Assembly (NCBI GenBank): GCA_964555675.1
Contig: CAZKTU010000061.1
Location: 1 to 30,257 of the forward strand
From: CAIWXH01 sp964555675
GTDB taxonomy: Bacteria; Chloroflexota; Chloroflexia; Chloroflexales; Chloroflexaceae
DNA: 30,257 nt
Direction: 5' to 3'
The notes under the pieces were generated by a model. That model saw only the letters and a program-made list of their open reading frames with translations, was not told the origin of the DNA and searched no databases. The stretch's first letter is position 1; every line of letters begins with the position of its first letter. Shown in pieces: positions 1-7,545 of the stretch. The translations under genes were made by a program, and so were the position numbers.

Positions 1-10
1 TCAGCTTCAT
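1..10 (-). CDS. Start of a minus-strand gene leaving the window (partial)
   Basis: Read on the minus strand, an ATG at 10-8 opens a frame beginning Met-Lys-Leu. It is preceded by GGAGAG (21-16) at a 5-base spacing, a good ribosome binding site. A strong promoter at 75-47 points into it and leaves a leader of about 30 bases. Only three codons are visible, so no function can be given. The start is inferred from promoter, binding site and ATG lying in the right order. Confidence 0.5.
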
Positions 11-46
11 GGCATCTCTCCGCGGAATGGCGCAACCCTGAGCGGC

Positions 47-75
47 ATTATAGCCAGCGGCGCGAAGGGCGTCAA
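47..75 (-). promoter_or_regulatory. Sigma70-type promoter TTGACG-17-TATAAT
   Basis: On the minus strand, TTGACG (75-70) is followed after exactly 17 bases by a perfect TATAAT (52-47). It drives the gene leaving the left edge, divergently from the SARP-like regulator. The same TTGACG -35 box with a 17-base spacer recurs at the tRNA promoter at 25438, which supports both. Confidence 0.75.
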
Positions 76-83
76 TTCGCGGC

Positions 84-113
84 CGCCTGCGGGAGGGCGC
101 AGGCGAGTATAAT
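84..113 (+). promoter_or_regulatory. Hairpin/inverted repeat plus TATAAT box before the SARP-like regulator
   Basis: A perfect TATAAT lies at 108-113. No -35 box is found 17 bases upstream; an 8-bp perfect inverted repeat, CGCCTGCG (84-91) and CGCAGGCG (98-105), occupies that place. If TATAAT is the -10 box, transcription starts near 120. That lies downstream of the ATG at 115 and supports the ATG at 142 as the real start. The inverted repeat could be an activator or autoregulator site; this is inference. Confidence 0.45.
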
Positions 114-141
114 CATGGCGAGTCCACCTGCCGGAGCCCCT

Positions 142-3100
142 ATGCTCTCGATCCAGCTCCTCGGCCCGCCCCAGATTATGCGCGACGGCGCCCCTGTCGA
201 GCTGCCGCGCCGCCGCGCCCGGGCCCTAGTCTTCTACCTGGCCGCCCAGGCCGCCCCGGTGAGCCGCGAGCAGTTGCTCGCTATGCTCTGGCCCGACCAC
301 GAGCGGGGCGCCGCCCAGCAGATCCTGCGCACCACGCTCCACGGGGCGCGCCGGGCCCTCGGCCCGGCCCTGATCGGCGACGACCCCCTGGGCATCGACC
401 CGGCGGCCGACGTCGACTACCGCGCCCTGACCGCCCTGCTCGCCGCCCCCGACGCCGACGAGGCCGCCCTGGCCGCCGCCCTCGCGCGCTACCGCGACGA
501 CCTGCTGGCCGGCTTCGGGCTGCCCGACTCCGAGCCCTTCGAGGAGTGGCTGGGCGCCGAGCGCGAGCGGGCCCGCCTGCTGGCCGTGCGCGGCCTGACC
601 CGCCTGGCCCGCCTGGCCGCCGCCCGCCGCGACTTCGGCGCCGCCCTCGAGGCCCTGCGCCGCGCCCTCGCCTTCGACCCGCTCCAGGAGGACTTGCAGC
701 GCGACGCGATCCGCATGCACTATCTGGCCGGCGATCGGGTCGGGGCCATCCGCCGCTACGAGCAGCTGCGCGAGCTGCTCGACGAGGAGATGGGCGTGCC
801 GCCGATGGCCGAGACGCGGGCGATCTACGACGCGATTATCACCGATAGCCTCGCCGAAGAGGGCGCGCCGGCGCCCCTCCCCCCCGCTCCCGCCCCTCCC
901 CGCCCTGTCTCCCCCCCGCCGCCCCTCGCCTCGGCCCCTAGCCTCCCTTTCACCGGGCGCGAGGCCGAGCTGGCCCGCCTCGAGGCGGCCGTGAGCAGGG
1001 GGCGGCTGGCCCTGCTGGAGGGCGAGCCGGGCATCGGCAAGACGCGCCTGGCCAACGCCTTCCTCGATCGCACGCGGCGGGCGGGCGGGATCACCCTGGT
1101 GGGCACGGCCCACGAGCTCGAGCTGGCCCTGCCCTACCACCCCGTGATCGCCGCCCTGCGCTCGCTGGCCGACTACCCCGACTGGCCCATGCTGCGGGCC
1201 GGCCTGGGGGTCGAGCCCCTCTGGCTGCGCGAGGCCGCCCGCCTGGTGCCCGAGCTGGCCGGCGGCGACGAGGCCCTGGCCCCCCCTACGGGCCGCACCG
1301 AGGAGGCCCGCCTCTGGGAGGGGGTCGCCCGCCTGCTCCTGGCCCTGGCCGCCCGCGGGCCCGTCGCCCTGCTGCTCGACGACTTGCACTGGGCCGACGC
1401 CAGCACCCTCGGCCTCGTGGGCTACCTGCTGCGCCGCGCCGCGGGCACGCCCCTGGCCCTGGTGGCCACGGCCCGCCCGCCCGAGCCCCGCGGCCCCCTG
1501 AGCGGGCTGGTGGCCGCCCTCACGCGCGAGGGCCGGATCGAGCGCTTGGCCCTGCGCCGCCTCAGCCCCGCCGAGACCGCGGCCCTGGCCCACAGCCTCG
1601 GCCCGAACGACGCGGTCGCCCTGGCCGAGTGGCTCGGGCGCATCTCTGAGGGCAACCCCTACATCATCGCCGAGCTGGTGAGCCACGCCCGCGAGACGGG
1701 CCTGCTCAGCGCCGAGGGGCGTCTAGGCCCCGCGGCGACCGCGGCGCCCGTGGTGCCTCAGACCGTCTACAGCATGATCGAATCGCGCCTGAGCCGCCTC
1801 TCTGAGGGCGCCCGGCGCGTGCTCGACGCCGCCGTGGCGGCAGGGCGCGAGTTCGAGTTCGAGGTGGCCGCGCGCGCCGCGGCCCTCTCTGAGGCGGCGG
1901 CCCTCGACGCCCTCGACGAGCTGCGGGCGGCCCGCCTGGTCGAGCCCATGCCCGACGGGCGCTACAGCTTCGACCACAGCCTGACCATGGAGGTCGCCTT
2001 CCGCGAGGTGGGCGAGCCGCGCCATCGCACGCTGCACCGGCGCGTCGCCGAGGCCCTCGAGGCCCTGCATCGCGACCGGCCCGACGAGGTAGCCGGCATC
2101 ATCGCCGCTCACTTCGCCGAGGGCGGCGCCCCCGAGCGGGCCACAGCCTACGCGCTGCGGGCGGGCCACCACGCCGCCACGGTGGCGGCCTGGACCGAGG
2201 CCGTGGCCTTCTACGAGCAGGCGCTGCTCGGGGCGTCGCCTGCCCAGCGCCTCGACATCTTGCTGGCCCTGGGCGACGCCCTCTACAACCGCGGCGAGAA
2301 CGCCAGGGCCAGCGAGACCTTCCGCGAAGCCCTGGGCCTGGCCCGCGACCCCGCCCGGGCGACGCGGGCGCGCCTGAGCCTCGCCGGCACGCTCATCCCC
2401 CAGGCCCGCTACGCCGAGGTGATCGAGCTGGTGCGCGACATCGCCGCCACGGGGGATCAGGCCCAACGCGCCCAGGCCCTCTTCCGCTGGGGCACCGCCC
2501 TCTCGCTCGAGGGCGCCGACCTGGCCGAGGCCGCCCTGCGCCTGCGCGAGGCCGAGCGCCTGGTGGCCGAGCAGCCCGAGCCCGACCCCGTCGCCCTGGC
2601 CCAGGTGCGCTTCGAGCTCGGCAGCGGCGCGGCTCAGCAGGGCGACCTGCCGCGGGCGGTGGCCTACTACCACGAGGCCATGATTGTGGCCGACGGCGCC
2701 CCCGACTCGGTGGCCCCCGAGGGGGCCCTCATCTGGCGCATCCTGGCCCGCAACAACCTGGCCTACCACCTCCACCTGCTGGGCGACCTCGAGGCGGCCA
2801 CGCGCTACGCCGCCGAGGGGTTGCGCCTCGCCGAGGAGCGGGGCGCCCTGGGCATGCTGCCCTACCTGCGCTCGACCCAGGGCGAGATCGCCCTGGCCCG
2901 CGGCGACCTCGACGGCGCCGAGGCCGCCTTCGCCGAGGGGCTGGCCCTGGCCGAGCGCACGGGCGTGCCCGAGCGCATCGCCGGCCTCACCGCCAACCTG
3001 GGGCTGGTCGCTCAGCGTCGCGGGCTGACCAGCCTCGCCATCCACCGGCTCTCGGCGGCCCTGGCCCGCGCCGACGCCCTCGGGACATGCCACCTCGCCG

Positions 3101-3243
3101 CCCAGGTGCGCATCTGGCTGGCGCCCCTCCTGCCCCCCGCCGAGGCCCGCGCCGCCCTCGCCCAGGCCCGCGCCATCGCCGAGAGCGGCGGACGCCGCAG
3201 GCTCAGCGAGGAGATCGACCGGCTTGAGGCGAGCATCGCCTGA
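142..3243 (+). CDS. BTAD (SARP-like) transcriptional regulator with AAA ATPase and TPR region
   Basis: A large cytoplasmic regulator of 1033 residues. Residues 1-85 look like a winged-helix DNA-binding domain and about 90-235 like a bacterial transcriptional activation (BTAD) helical repeat domain. A proline-rich linker follows at about 240-275. An AAA/STAND-type ATPase comes next, with Walker A GEPGIGKT (294-301) and Walker B LLLDDLHWAD around 410-418. The C-terminal 400 residues are alanine/leucine-rich TPR-like helices. The architecture matches LuxR/AfsR-like STAND activators that switch on after ATP binding and a signal sensed by the TPR region; the target is unknown. The ATG at 142 is preferred over the in-frame ATG at 115 because GGAG (133-136) sits 5 bases upstream and because BTAD proteins typically begin with a strand like LSIQLLG. 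Nothing downstream is co-transcribed in an obvious operon. Confidence 0.93.
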   Translation: MLSIQLLGPPQIMRDGAPVELPRRRARALVFYLAAQAAPVSREQLLAMLWPDHERGAAQQILRTTLHGARRALGPALIGDDPLGIDPAADVDYRALTALLAAPDADEAALAAALARYRDDLLAGFGLPDSEPFEEWLGAERERARLLAVRGLTRLARLAAARRDFGAALEALRRALAFDPLQEDLQRDAIRMHYLAGDRVGAIRRYEQLRELLDEEMGVPPMAETRAIYDAIITDSLAEEGAPAPLPPAPAPPRPVSPPPPLASAPSLPFTGREAELARLEAAVSRGRLALLEGEPGIGKTRLANAFLDRTRRAGGITLVGTAHELELALPYHPVIAALRSLADYPDWPMLRAGLGVEPLWLREAARLVPELAGGDEALAPPTGRTEEARLWEGVARLLLALAARGPVALLLDDLHWADASTLGLVGYLLRRAAGTPLALVATARPPEPRGPLSGLVAALTREGRIERLALRRLSPAETAALAHSLGPNDAVALAEWLGRISEGNPYIIAELVSHARETGLLSAEGRLGPAATAAPVVPQTVYSMIESRLSRLSEGARRVLDAAVAAGREFEFEVAARAAALSEAAALDALDELRAARLVEPMPDGRYSFDHSLTMEVAFREVGEPRHRTLHRRVAEALEALHRDRPDEVAGIIAAHFAEGGAPERATAYALRAGHHAATVAAWTEAVAFYEQALLGASPAQRLDILLALGDALYNRGENARASETFREALGLARDPARATRARLSLAGTLIPQARYAEVIELVRDIAATGDQAQRAQALFRWGTALSLEGADLAEAALRLREAERLVAEQPEPDPVALAQVRFELGSGAAQQGDLPRAVAYYHEAMIVADGAPDSVAPEGALIWRILARNNLAYHLHLLGDLEAATRYAAEGLRLAEERGALGMLPYLRSTQGEIALARGDLDGAEAAFAEGLALAERTGVPERIAGLTANLGLVAQRRGLTSLAIHRLSAALARADALGTCHLAAQVRIWLAPLLPPAEARAALAQARAIAESGGRRRLSEEIDRLEASIA

Positions 3244-3253
3244 GCTAAACTTT

Positions 3254-3300
3254 TGTTCACGGCTGTGTTCACGCCGGGGTTTACGCATCAACGCTAGACT
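3254..3300 (+). promoter_or_regulatory. Direct repeat TGTTCACG x2 and possible -10 box upstream of the YceI gene
   Basis: TGTTCACG occurs at 3254-3261 and again at 3266-3273, 12 bases apart (about one helical turn). A weak -10 candidate, TAGACT, lies at 3295-3300, and the repeats fall just upstream of its expected -35 position. This arrangement suits a regulator binding tandem half-sites. No -35 consensus is present, so the promoter assignment is tentative. Confidence 0.3.
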
Positions 3301-3343
3301 GGCTCTGTAAGCAGAAGCAAACGACACATAAGGAGCCCCGACG

Positions 3344-3889
3344 ATGTCCAGCTGGATTATTGACAACTCGCACTCGAGCGTACAGTTCAGCGTCCGCCAC
3401 CTGACCATCTCGAAAGTGCGCGGCCGCTTCCACAACTTCAGCGGCACGGTCAACTTCGACGAGGCCACCCCGGCCAACTCGTCGGTGGACGTGAAGATCG
3501 AGGCGGCCAGCATCGACACCCGCGACGAGAAGCGCGACGGTCACCTGCAGTCGCCCGACTTCCTCGATGTCGCCAACTACCCCTACCTGACCTTCGTCAG
3601 CAAGCGGGTCGAGGTCCTGGGCGACGCTCACGCCAAGATCTACGGCGATCTGAGCATCCGCGGCGTCACCAACGAGGTGGTTCTGAACGTCGAGTACAGC
3701 GGCCAGGCCAAGGCGCCCTGGGGCACCACCAGCGCCGGCTTCAGCGGCAGCACCAAGATCAACCGCAAGGACTGGGGCCTGAGCTGGAACGCTCCGCTCG
3801 AGACCGGCGGCGTCCTGGTCGGCGAAGAGGTGACGATCGAGATCGAGCTCGAGATCATCAAGCAGGTCGAGGAGCCCGCCGCCGCCTAG
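3344..3889 (+). CDS. YceI family protein
   Basis: The 181 residues match the YceI lipocalin-like beta-barrel family, which binds polyisoprenoid or similar amphiphilic molecules. The family opening is clear (WIIDNSHSSVQFSVRHL at about 4-20), as are the middle FLDVANYPYLTF segment (about 72-83) and the strand-rich C-terminal half with KINRKDWGLSW (about 140-150). There is no signal peptide, so this copy is probably cytoplasmic, unlike periplasmic E. coli YceI. An AAGGAGC binding site about 8 bases upstream fixes the start. A hairpin follows directly, so the gene is probably monocistronic. Physiological ligand unknown. Confidence 0.93.
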   Translation: MSSWIIDNSHSSVQFSVRHLTISKVRGRFHNFSGTVNFDEATPANSSVDVKIEAASIDTRDEKRDGHLQSPDFLDVANYPYLTFVSKRVEVLGDAHAKIYGDLSIRGVTNEVVLNVEYSGQAKAPWGTTSAGFSGSTKINRKDWGLSWNAPLETGGVLVGEEVTIEIELEIIKQVEEPAAA

Positions 3890-3910
3890 TAGCTCAGAGA
3901 CATTCCATTG

Positions 3911-3940
3911 AGACAGGGGGGGCATTGGCCCCCCCTGTCT
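3911..3940 (+). terminator. Strong GC hairpin after the YceI gene
   Basis: A perfect 12-bp stem, AGACAGGGGGGG (3911-3922) and CCCCCCCTGTCT (3929-3940), closes a CATTGG loop. It ends 13 bases before a TACAAT sequence (3953-3958), a possible -10 box of the next gene without a recognisable -35. There is no clean U-tract, so termination efficiency is uncertain. Confidence 0.6.
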
Positions 3941-3980
3941 TGCTGTAGCGCGTACAATACGTGAAAAGGAGGAAAAGCAG

Positions 3981-5042
3981 ATGACGATCCTTGGCCTGCA
4001 CCATATCACCCTTATCTCTGCGAACGCGCAGCGCAGCGTTGATTTTTACACCAAAGCCCTGGGCCTGCGCCTGGTCAAACAGACCGTAAACTTCGACGAC
4101 CCCGGCAGCTACCATCTCTACTTCGGCGACGCGACGGGCAGCCCCGGCTCGGCGATCACCTTCTTCGAGTGGCCCCAGGCGCCCAAGGGCAGCCCCGGCA
4201 TCGGCGGCACGCACCATTTCGCCCTGGCCGTGGCCGACTACGACGGGCTGCTGCAATGGAAGCGCCGTCTGACCGACCTGGGCCATGCGGTCGACGGGCC
4301 CTTCGACCGCCACTACTTCCGGTCGATCTACTTCCGCGACCCCGACGGGGTGATCATCGAGATCGCCACCCTCGGCCCCGGCTGGGCCGTCGACGAGGCC
4401 CCCGAGGCGATCGGCACCGCGTTCCGCGCCCCGCCCGAGGCCATGCTCGTGGCCAACCGCGACGCCGAGGCGATCAGGGCCCTCACCTGGGCCGAGCCCG
4501 TGCCCACGATCACGCCGGCCATGGCCCTGAGCCACGGCATGCACCATATCACGGCCATCGGCACGAGCATCGAGCGGACCCAGGCCTTCTTCGGCGACCT
4601 GCTGGGCATGCGCCGCGTGAAGATGACCAATAACTTCGACGACCCGGGCTCGGCCCACTGGTACTGGGGCGCGGGCGACGGCCGCCCCGGCACCCTGATC
4701 ACCTACTTCGAGCGCGACCCCCAGGCCAGCCCGCGGGTGCGCATGGGCGCCGGCCAGACCCACCACTTCGCCCTGGCTGTGGCCGACGAGGCCGCCCAGC
4801 TGGCGTGGCGCGAGCGCCTGCTGGCGGCGGGGCAGCGGGTCAGCCCGGTGATGGACCGCATCTACTTCAAGAGCATCTACACCAACGACCCCGACGGCCA
4901 TATCGTCGAGCTGGCGACCCTCGGCCCCGGCTTCGCCGTCGACGAGCCGCTCGAGCGCCTCGGCACGAGCCTCAAGCTGCCGCCCTGGCTCGAGAAGAAC
5001 CGCGGCGATATTGAGCAGGTGCTCAAGCCTTTGAGCCTCTAG
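3981..5042 (+). CDS. Ring-cleaving dioxygenase, VOC superfamily (MhqO/LinE-like)
   Basis: The 353 residues contain two vicinal-oxygen-chelate modules. Each has an N-terminal GLHHIT/GMHHIT strand (about 5-10 and 186-191), a THHFALAV strand (about 77-84 and again in the second half) and an acidic strand (IIEIATLGPG at about 125-134; IVELATLGPG near 305-315). The histidines and glutamate of these strands are the usual metal ligands. The double-module layout and the NFDDPGS segment in both halves fit extradiol ring-cleaving dioxygenases that act on hydroquinones in quinone detoxification. The substrate is inferred from family only. AAGGAGG (3966-3972) lies 8 bases before ATG. It is cytoplasmic and flanked by hairpins, so it is probably a single-gene unit. 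Confidence 0.92.
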   Translation: MTILGLHHITLISANAQRSVDFYTKALGLRLVKQTVNFDDPGSYHLYFGDATGSPGSAITFFEWPQAPKGSPGIGGTHHFALAVADYDGLLQWKRRLTDLGHAVDGPFDRHYFRSIYFRDPDGVIIEIATLGPGWAVDEAPEAIGTAFRAPPEAMLVANRDAEAIRALTWAEPVPTITPAMALSHGMHHITAIGTSIERTQAFFGDLLGMRRVKMTNNFDDPGSAHWYWGAGDGRPGTLITYFERDPQASPRVRMGAGQTHHFALAVADEAAQLAWRERLLAAGQRVSPVMDRIYFKSIYTNDPDGHIVELATLGPGFAVDEPLERLGTSLKLPPWLEKNRGDIEQVLKPLSL

Positions 5043-5058
5043 GCCGTCAGGAGGGCTT

Positions 5059-5081
5059 CAGGGAGGGCCAGGCCCTCCCTG
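5059..5081 (+). repeat. Intergenic hairpin of the GGAGGG family after the dioxygenase gene
   Basis: CAGGGAGGG (5059-5067) pairs with CCCTCCCTG (5073-5081) around CCAGG. It lies 16 bases past the stop codon and probably acts as a terminator. The C-rich sequence continuing to 5108, and GCGGCGAAGCGCG at 5109-5121 (repeated exactly at 12612-12624), show it belongs to the dispersed intergenic repeats of this genome. Confidence 0.5.
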
Positions 5082-5412
5082 GCCCTCCCGCCCCTCCCTG
5101 CCCCTCCCGCGGCGAAGCGCGGCCCATGCCCCGCTCTGTGCTGATCGACACATCCAGTCGACCTAACCCTCCGTAGATCTACACGAACGGCCCCTGACCT
5201 GCCCACCCCTCTCCAGGCCGTTCACCCATAGCGCACCCCCTGACGGGCTCACCAGAGCGACCACCAGAGGCACGCGGCGACGCGCAGCCACGGCTTTGCC
5301 ATTCCCGAAGGCAGGCCCGGCCGCGCGAGGGGAATTCTCCCCGCCGCGAGCCGGCCGCGCTGTGCCCGCAGGAGAACCGCGCACGAGCCGCACGATTCAA
5401 TGGAGGATCTCC
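5082..5412. other. Gene-free stretch before the DUF4397 gene
   Basis: I see no credible gene here. An inverted repeat GAACGGCC (5185-5192) / GGCCGTTC (5216-5223) spans 23 bases. A second hairpin, GGGGA-ATTC-TCCCC (5329-5342), sits in a GC-rich region 70 bases before the TTG start. These may be leader structures or operators. No promoter with both boxes is convincing. Confidence 0.4.
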
Positions 5413-7389
5413 TTGGCTACACGTCTGCTTCGCCACTGGGGCCGCCCGCTGATCCTGATTGCCCTGGCCACGCTCGCCGCCCTGTCGCTGCTGCCCGCCG
5501 CTATCCCGGCGGCCGGCGCTGCCGAAGGCCCGGCGCGCCTGCGGGCCGTCCACGCTGTCCCCGACTTCGGCCCCGTCGATATCTATGTCGATGGCGCGAA
5601 GGTCCTCGGCGACGTGCCCTTCTTCACGGTCGGCCCCTACCTCGAGCTGCCCGCCGGCCACTACCGGGTACAGGTCATCCCGGCCGGCGAGAGTCTCGCC
5701 CGCCCGAGCCTGTTCGTGATCGACAGCCGGTTCGACCTCGCCGCCGGCCGCGACTACAGCCTGGTGGCCCGCGGGACGGCCGGGACGGGTCCGGTCGGGG
5801 GGACGCTGCTCAACGACGACAATAGCAGGCCGGCCATCGGCCAGGCCCGGCTGCGGGCGGCCCACTTCTCGCCCGACGCCCCGGCCGTAGACATCTTCGT
5901 CGACGGCGCGCGCGCGATCACCAACCTGAGCTTCCGCAGCGCGACTGGCTACCTCGATGTCCCGGCCGGCACCTACGCGGTCGGCATCGCCCCGACGGGC
6001 GGCAGCCCGATCTTCACCGCCAGCCTGACCGTCGAGGCCGGTAAGGTCTACACCGCCTGGGCCAACGGCCTGCTCGGCGGCAGCGGCGACGAAGCCTTCA
6101 CCGTCACCCCCTCGGTCGACGCCACCTACGAGATTGCCCGTATCCGCGCCATCCACGCCGTGCCCGACATCGCCGGCTCGCCGGTCGATGTGTACGTCAA
6201 TGGCGCGCGGGCGGTCACCTTCGACTTCTTCGACGTGACCGACTACATCCCGGTCTACGCGGGCGACTACGATATCCGCGTGGTGCTGGCCGGCGGCGAC
6301 CCGGCGACCGAGGCGGTCATCCAGGCCAATGTCACGGTCGCGGGCGGCACCGACTACAGCATTATCGCCAGGGGCACCGGCGGCAACTTCGGCGCGACCG
6401 TGCTGGAGGACGACAATAGCAGGCCGGCCATCGGCCAGGCCCGGCTGCGGGCGGCCCACTTCTCGCCCGACGCCCCGGCCGTAGACATCTTCGTCGACGG
6501 CGCGCGCGCGATCACCAACCTGAGCTTCCGCAGCGCGACTGGCTACCTCGATGTCCCGGCCGGCACCTACGCGGTCGGCATCGCCCCGACGGGCGGCAGC
6601 CCGATCTTCACCGCCAGCCTGACCGTCGAGGCCGGTAAGGTCTACACCGCCTGGGCCAACGGCCTGCTCGGCGGCAGCGGCGCCCAGGCCTTCACCGTCA
6701 CCCCCTCGGTCGACGCCACCTTCGCCCTGGCAGAGCTGCGGCTGCTCCACGCGGTGCCCGACGCACCCGCCGTCGACGTCTATCTGGGCGGCGACAAGGT
6801 GGCCGCCGGCCTGAGCTTCGGCGACCTGAGCGACTATCTGAGTGTGTACGCCGGCAGCTACAGCGTGGCGATCACCCCGGCCGGCTCGACTCAGGCCGTG
6901 ATCAGCGGCGATGTGACCCTGGCGAGCGGCAAGGCCTACACGGCTGCGGCCACGGGGCAGCTTGGTGCCGGCGCGGCCGCCCTGAGGGCCACGCCCGCCG
7001 CCGTGGGCCTGAGCCTCTTCGACGACAGCGCGGCCCCGGCCCCCGGTAAGGGCAGCCTGCGCGTGGTTCACCTCTCGCCCAACGCGCCGGCGGTGGACGT
7101 GCTCAGCGGCGACACGACTGTGGTAGCCGGCCTCAGCTTCGGCCAGAGCCGCTCGCTCGAGCTGGCGCCCAGCACGCTGGTCTACAGGGTGGCCCTGGCC
7201 GGCGGCGGCGCGACCGTCCTCAGCGGCCGGGCCACCGTCCTGGCCGGCTCGGCCAGCTCGATCTTCGTGCTGGGCCTGGCCGGCGAGGCCCCGGCGAATC
7301 AGGGTCTGCGCGCCATCTCCACGGCCGATGCGGTCGGCGGGGCGCCCTCGGCCCGCTTCACCGTGCTCCTGCCCGTCGTTTTCCGCTAG
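5413..7389 (+). CDS. Secreted protein with six DUF4397 repeats and an LPVVFR tail
   Basis: Start chosen at TTG 5413, not the in-frame ATG at 5296: GGAGG (5402-5406) sits 6 bases before it, and the protein then begins with a normal signal peptide (basic ATRLLRHWGR, a hydrophobic stretch, then AGAAE). The 658-residue product carries six DUF4397 domains of about 80-100 residues. Each opens with (A/S)xLRxxHxxPxxxxVDV/I and has a GxY-type strand. Repeats 2 and 4 are identical over about 90 residues. The protein ends ARFTVLLPVVFR, a short hydrophobic tail with terminal Arg like those on many Chloroflexota secreted proteins. The role is probably at the cell surface or extracellular (adhesion or matrix); no enzyme motif is visible. 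The upstream 117 bases of open frame look like noncoding leader. Confidence 0.88.
   Translation: MATRLLRHWGRPLILIALATLAALSLLPAAIPAAGAAEGPARLRAVHAVPDFGPVDIYVDGAKVLGDVPFFTVGPYLELPAGHYRVQVIPAGESLARPSLFVIDSRFDLAAGRDYSLVARGTAGTGPVGGTLLNDDNSRPAIGQARLRAAHFSPDAPAVDIFVDGARAITNLSFRSATGYLDVPAGTYAVGIAPTGGSPIFTASLTVEAGKVYTAWANGLLGGSGDEAFTVTPSVDATYEIARIRAIHAVPDIAGSPVDVYVNGARAVTFDFFDVTDYIPVYAGDYDIRVVLAGGDPATEAVIQANVTVAGGTDYSIIARGTGGNFGATVLEDDNSRPAIGQARLRAAHFSPDAPAVDIFVDGARAITNLSFRSATGYLDVPAGTYAVGIAPTGGSPIFTASLTVEAGKVYTAWANGLLGGSGAQAFTVTPSVDATFALAELRLLHAVPDAPAVDVYLGGDKVAAGLSFGDLSDYLSVYAGSYSVAITPAGSTQAVISGDVTLASGKAYTAAATGQLGAGAAALRATPAAVGLSLFDDSAAPAPGKGSLRVVHLSPNAPAVDVLSGDTTVVAGLSFGQSRSLELAPSTLVYRVALAGGGATVLSGRATVLAGSASSIFVLGLAGEAPANQGLRAISTADAVGGAPSARFTVLLPVVFR
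5815..6127 (+). repeat. Intragenic duplication, copy 1 (DUF4397 repeat 2)
   Basis: These 313 bases match 6409-6721 with only three differences, all within 6089-6093. The first 274 bases are identical. The offset is 594 bases (198 codons), so the reading frame is kept. The flanking repeats have diverged far more, so the identity reflects a recent duplication or gene conversion. Confidence 0.95.
6409..6721 (+). repeat. Intragenic duplication, copy 2 (DUF4397 repeat 4)
   Basis: Second copy of the 313-base unit described at 5815-6127, including synonymous positions. It is separated from copy 1 by one divergent DUF4397 repeat, so the duplicated period covers two domains. Confidence 0.95.
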
Positions 7390-7407
7390 ACAGCCACGGC
7401 CCAGGCT

Positions 7408-7455
7408 CCGAGCCTCGGGGGCGGGGGATCTTCTCCTCCGCACCCGAGGCTTCGG
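7408..7455 (+). terminator. Long imperfect hairpin after the DUF4397 gene
   Basis: AGCCTCGGG (7411-7419) pairs with CCCGAGGCT (7443-7451). The stem extends outward with a one-base bulge (CCG at 7408-7410 with CGG at 7453-7455) and partly inward (GCGGGGGA against TCCTCCGC). It begins 18 bases past the stop. No U-tract follows. Confidence 0.45.
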
Positions 7456-7545
7456 CGCGCCCTTTCCTCAAGTGTCCTTCCCGCTTCTGCGCCAGTCATG
7501 GTATTGTGGTAAAAATGCACCATAGTTAGCATAGGAGCTATCGGA

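Noticed and set aside
226..3519. Long minus-strand open frames (486 and 598 codons) opposite the SARP-like regulator
   Set aside because: They are antisense shadows caused by high third-position GC; the products are low-complexity Gly/Gln/Arg/Ala with no domain, while the plus strand encodes a complete recognisable protein.
5296..5412. N-terminal extension of the DUF4397 protein from ATG 5296
   Set aside because: It would place 39 Pro/Arg-rich residues before a normal signal peptide and has no binding site; the TTG at 5413 with GGAGG is much better.
5179..7443. 754-codon minus-strand frame opposite the DUF4397 gene, with internal repeats
   Set aside because: Its repeats simply mirror the DUF4397 duplication. 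It has no binding site or signal peptide and an Asp/Arg/Gly-rich composition.
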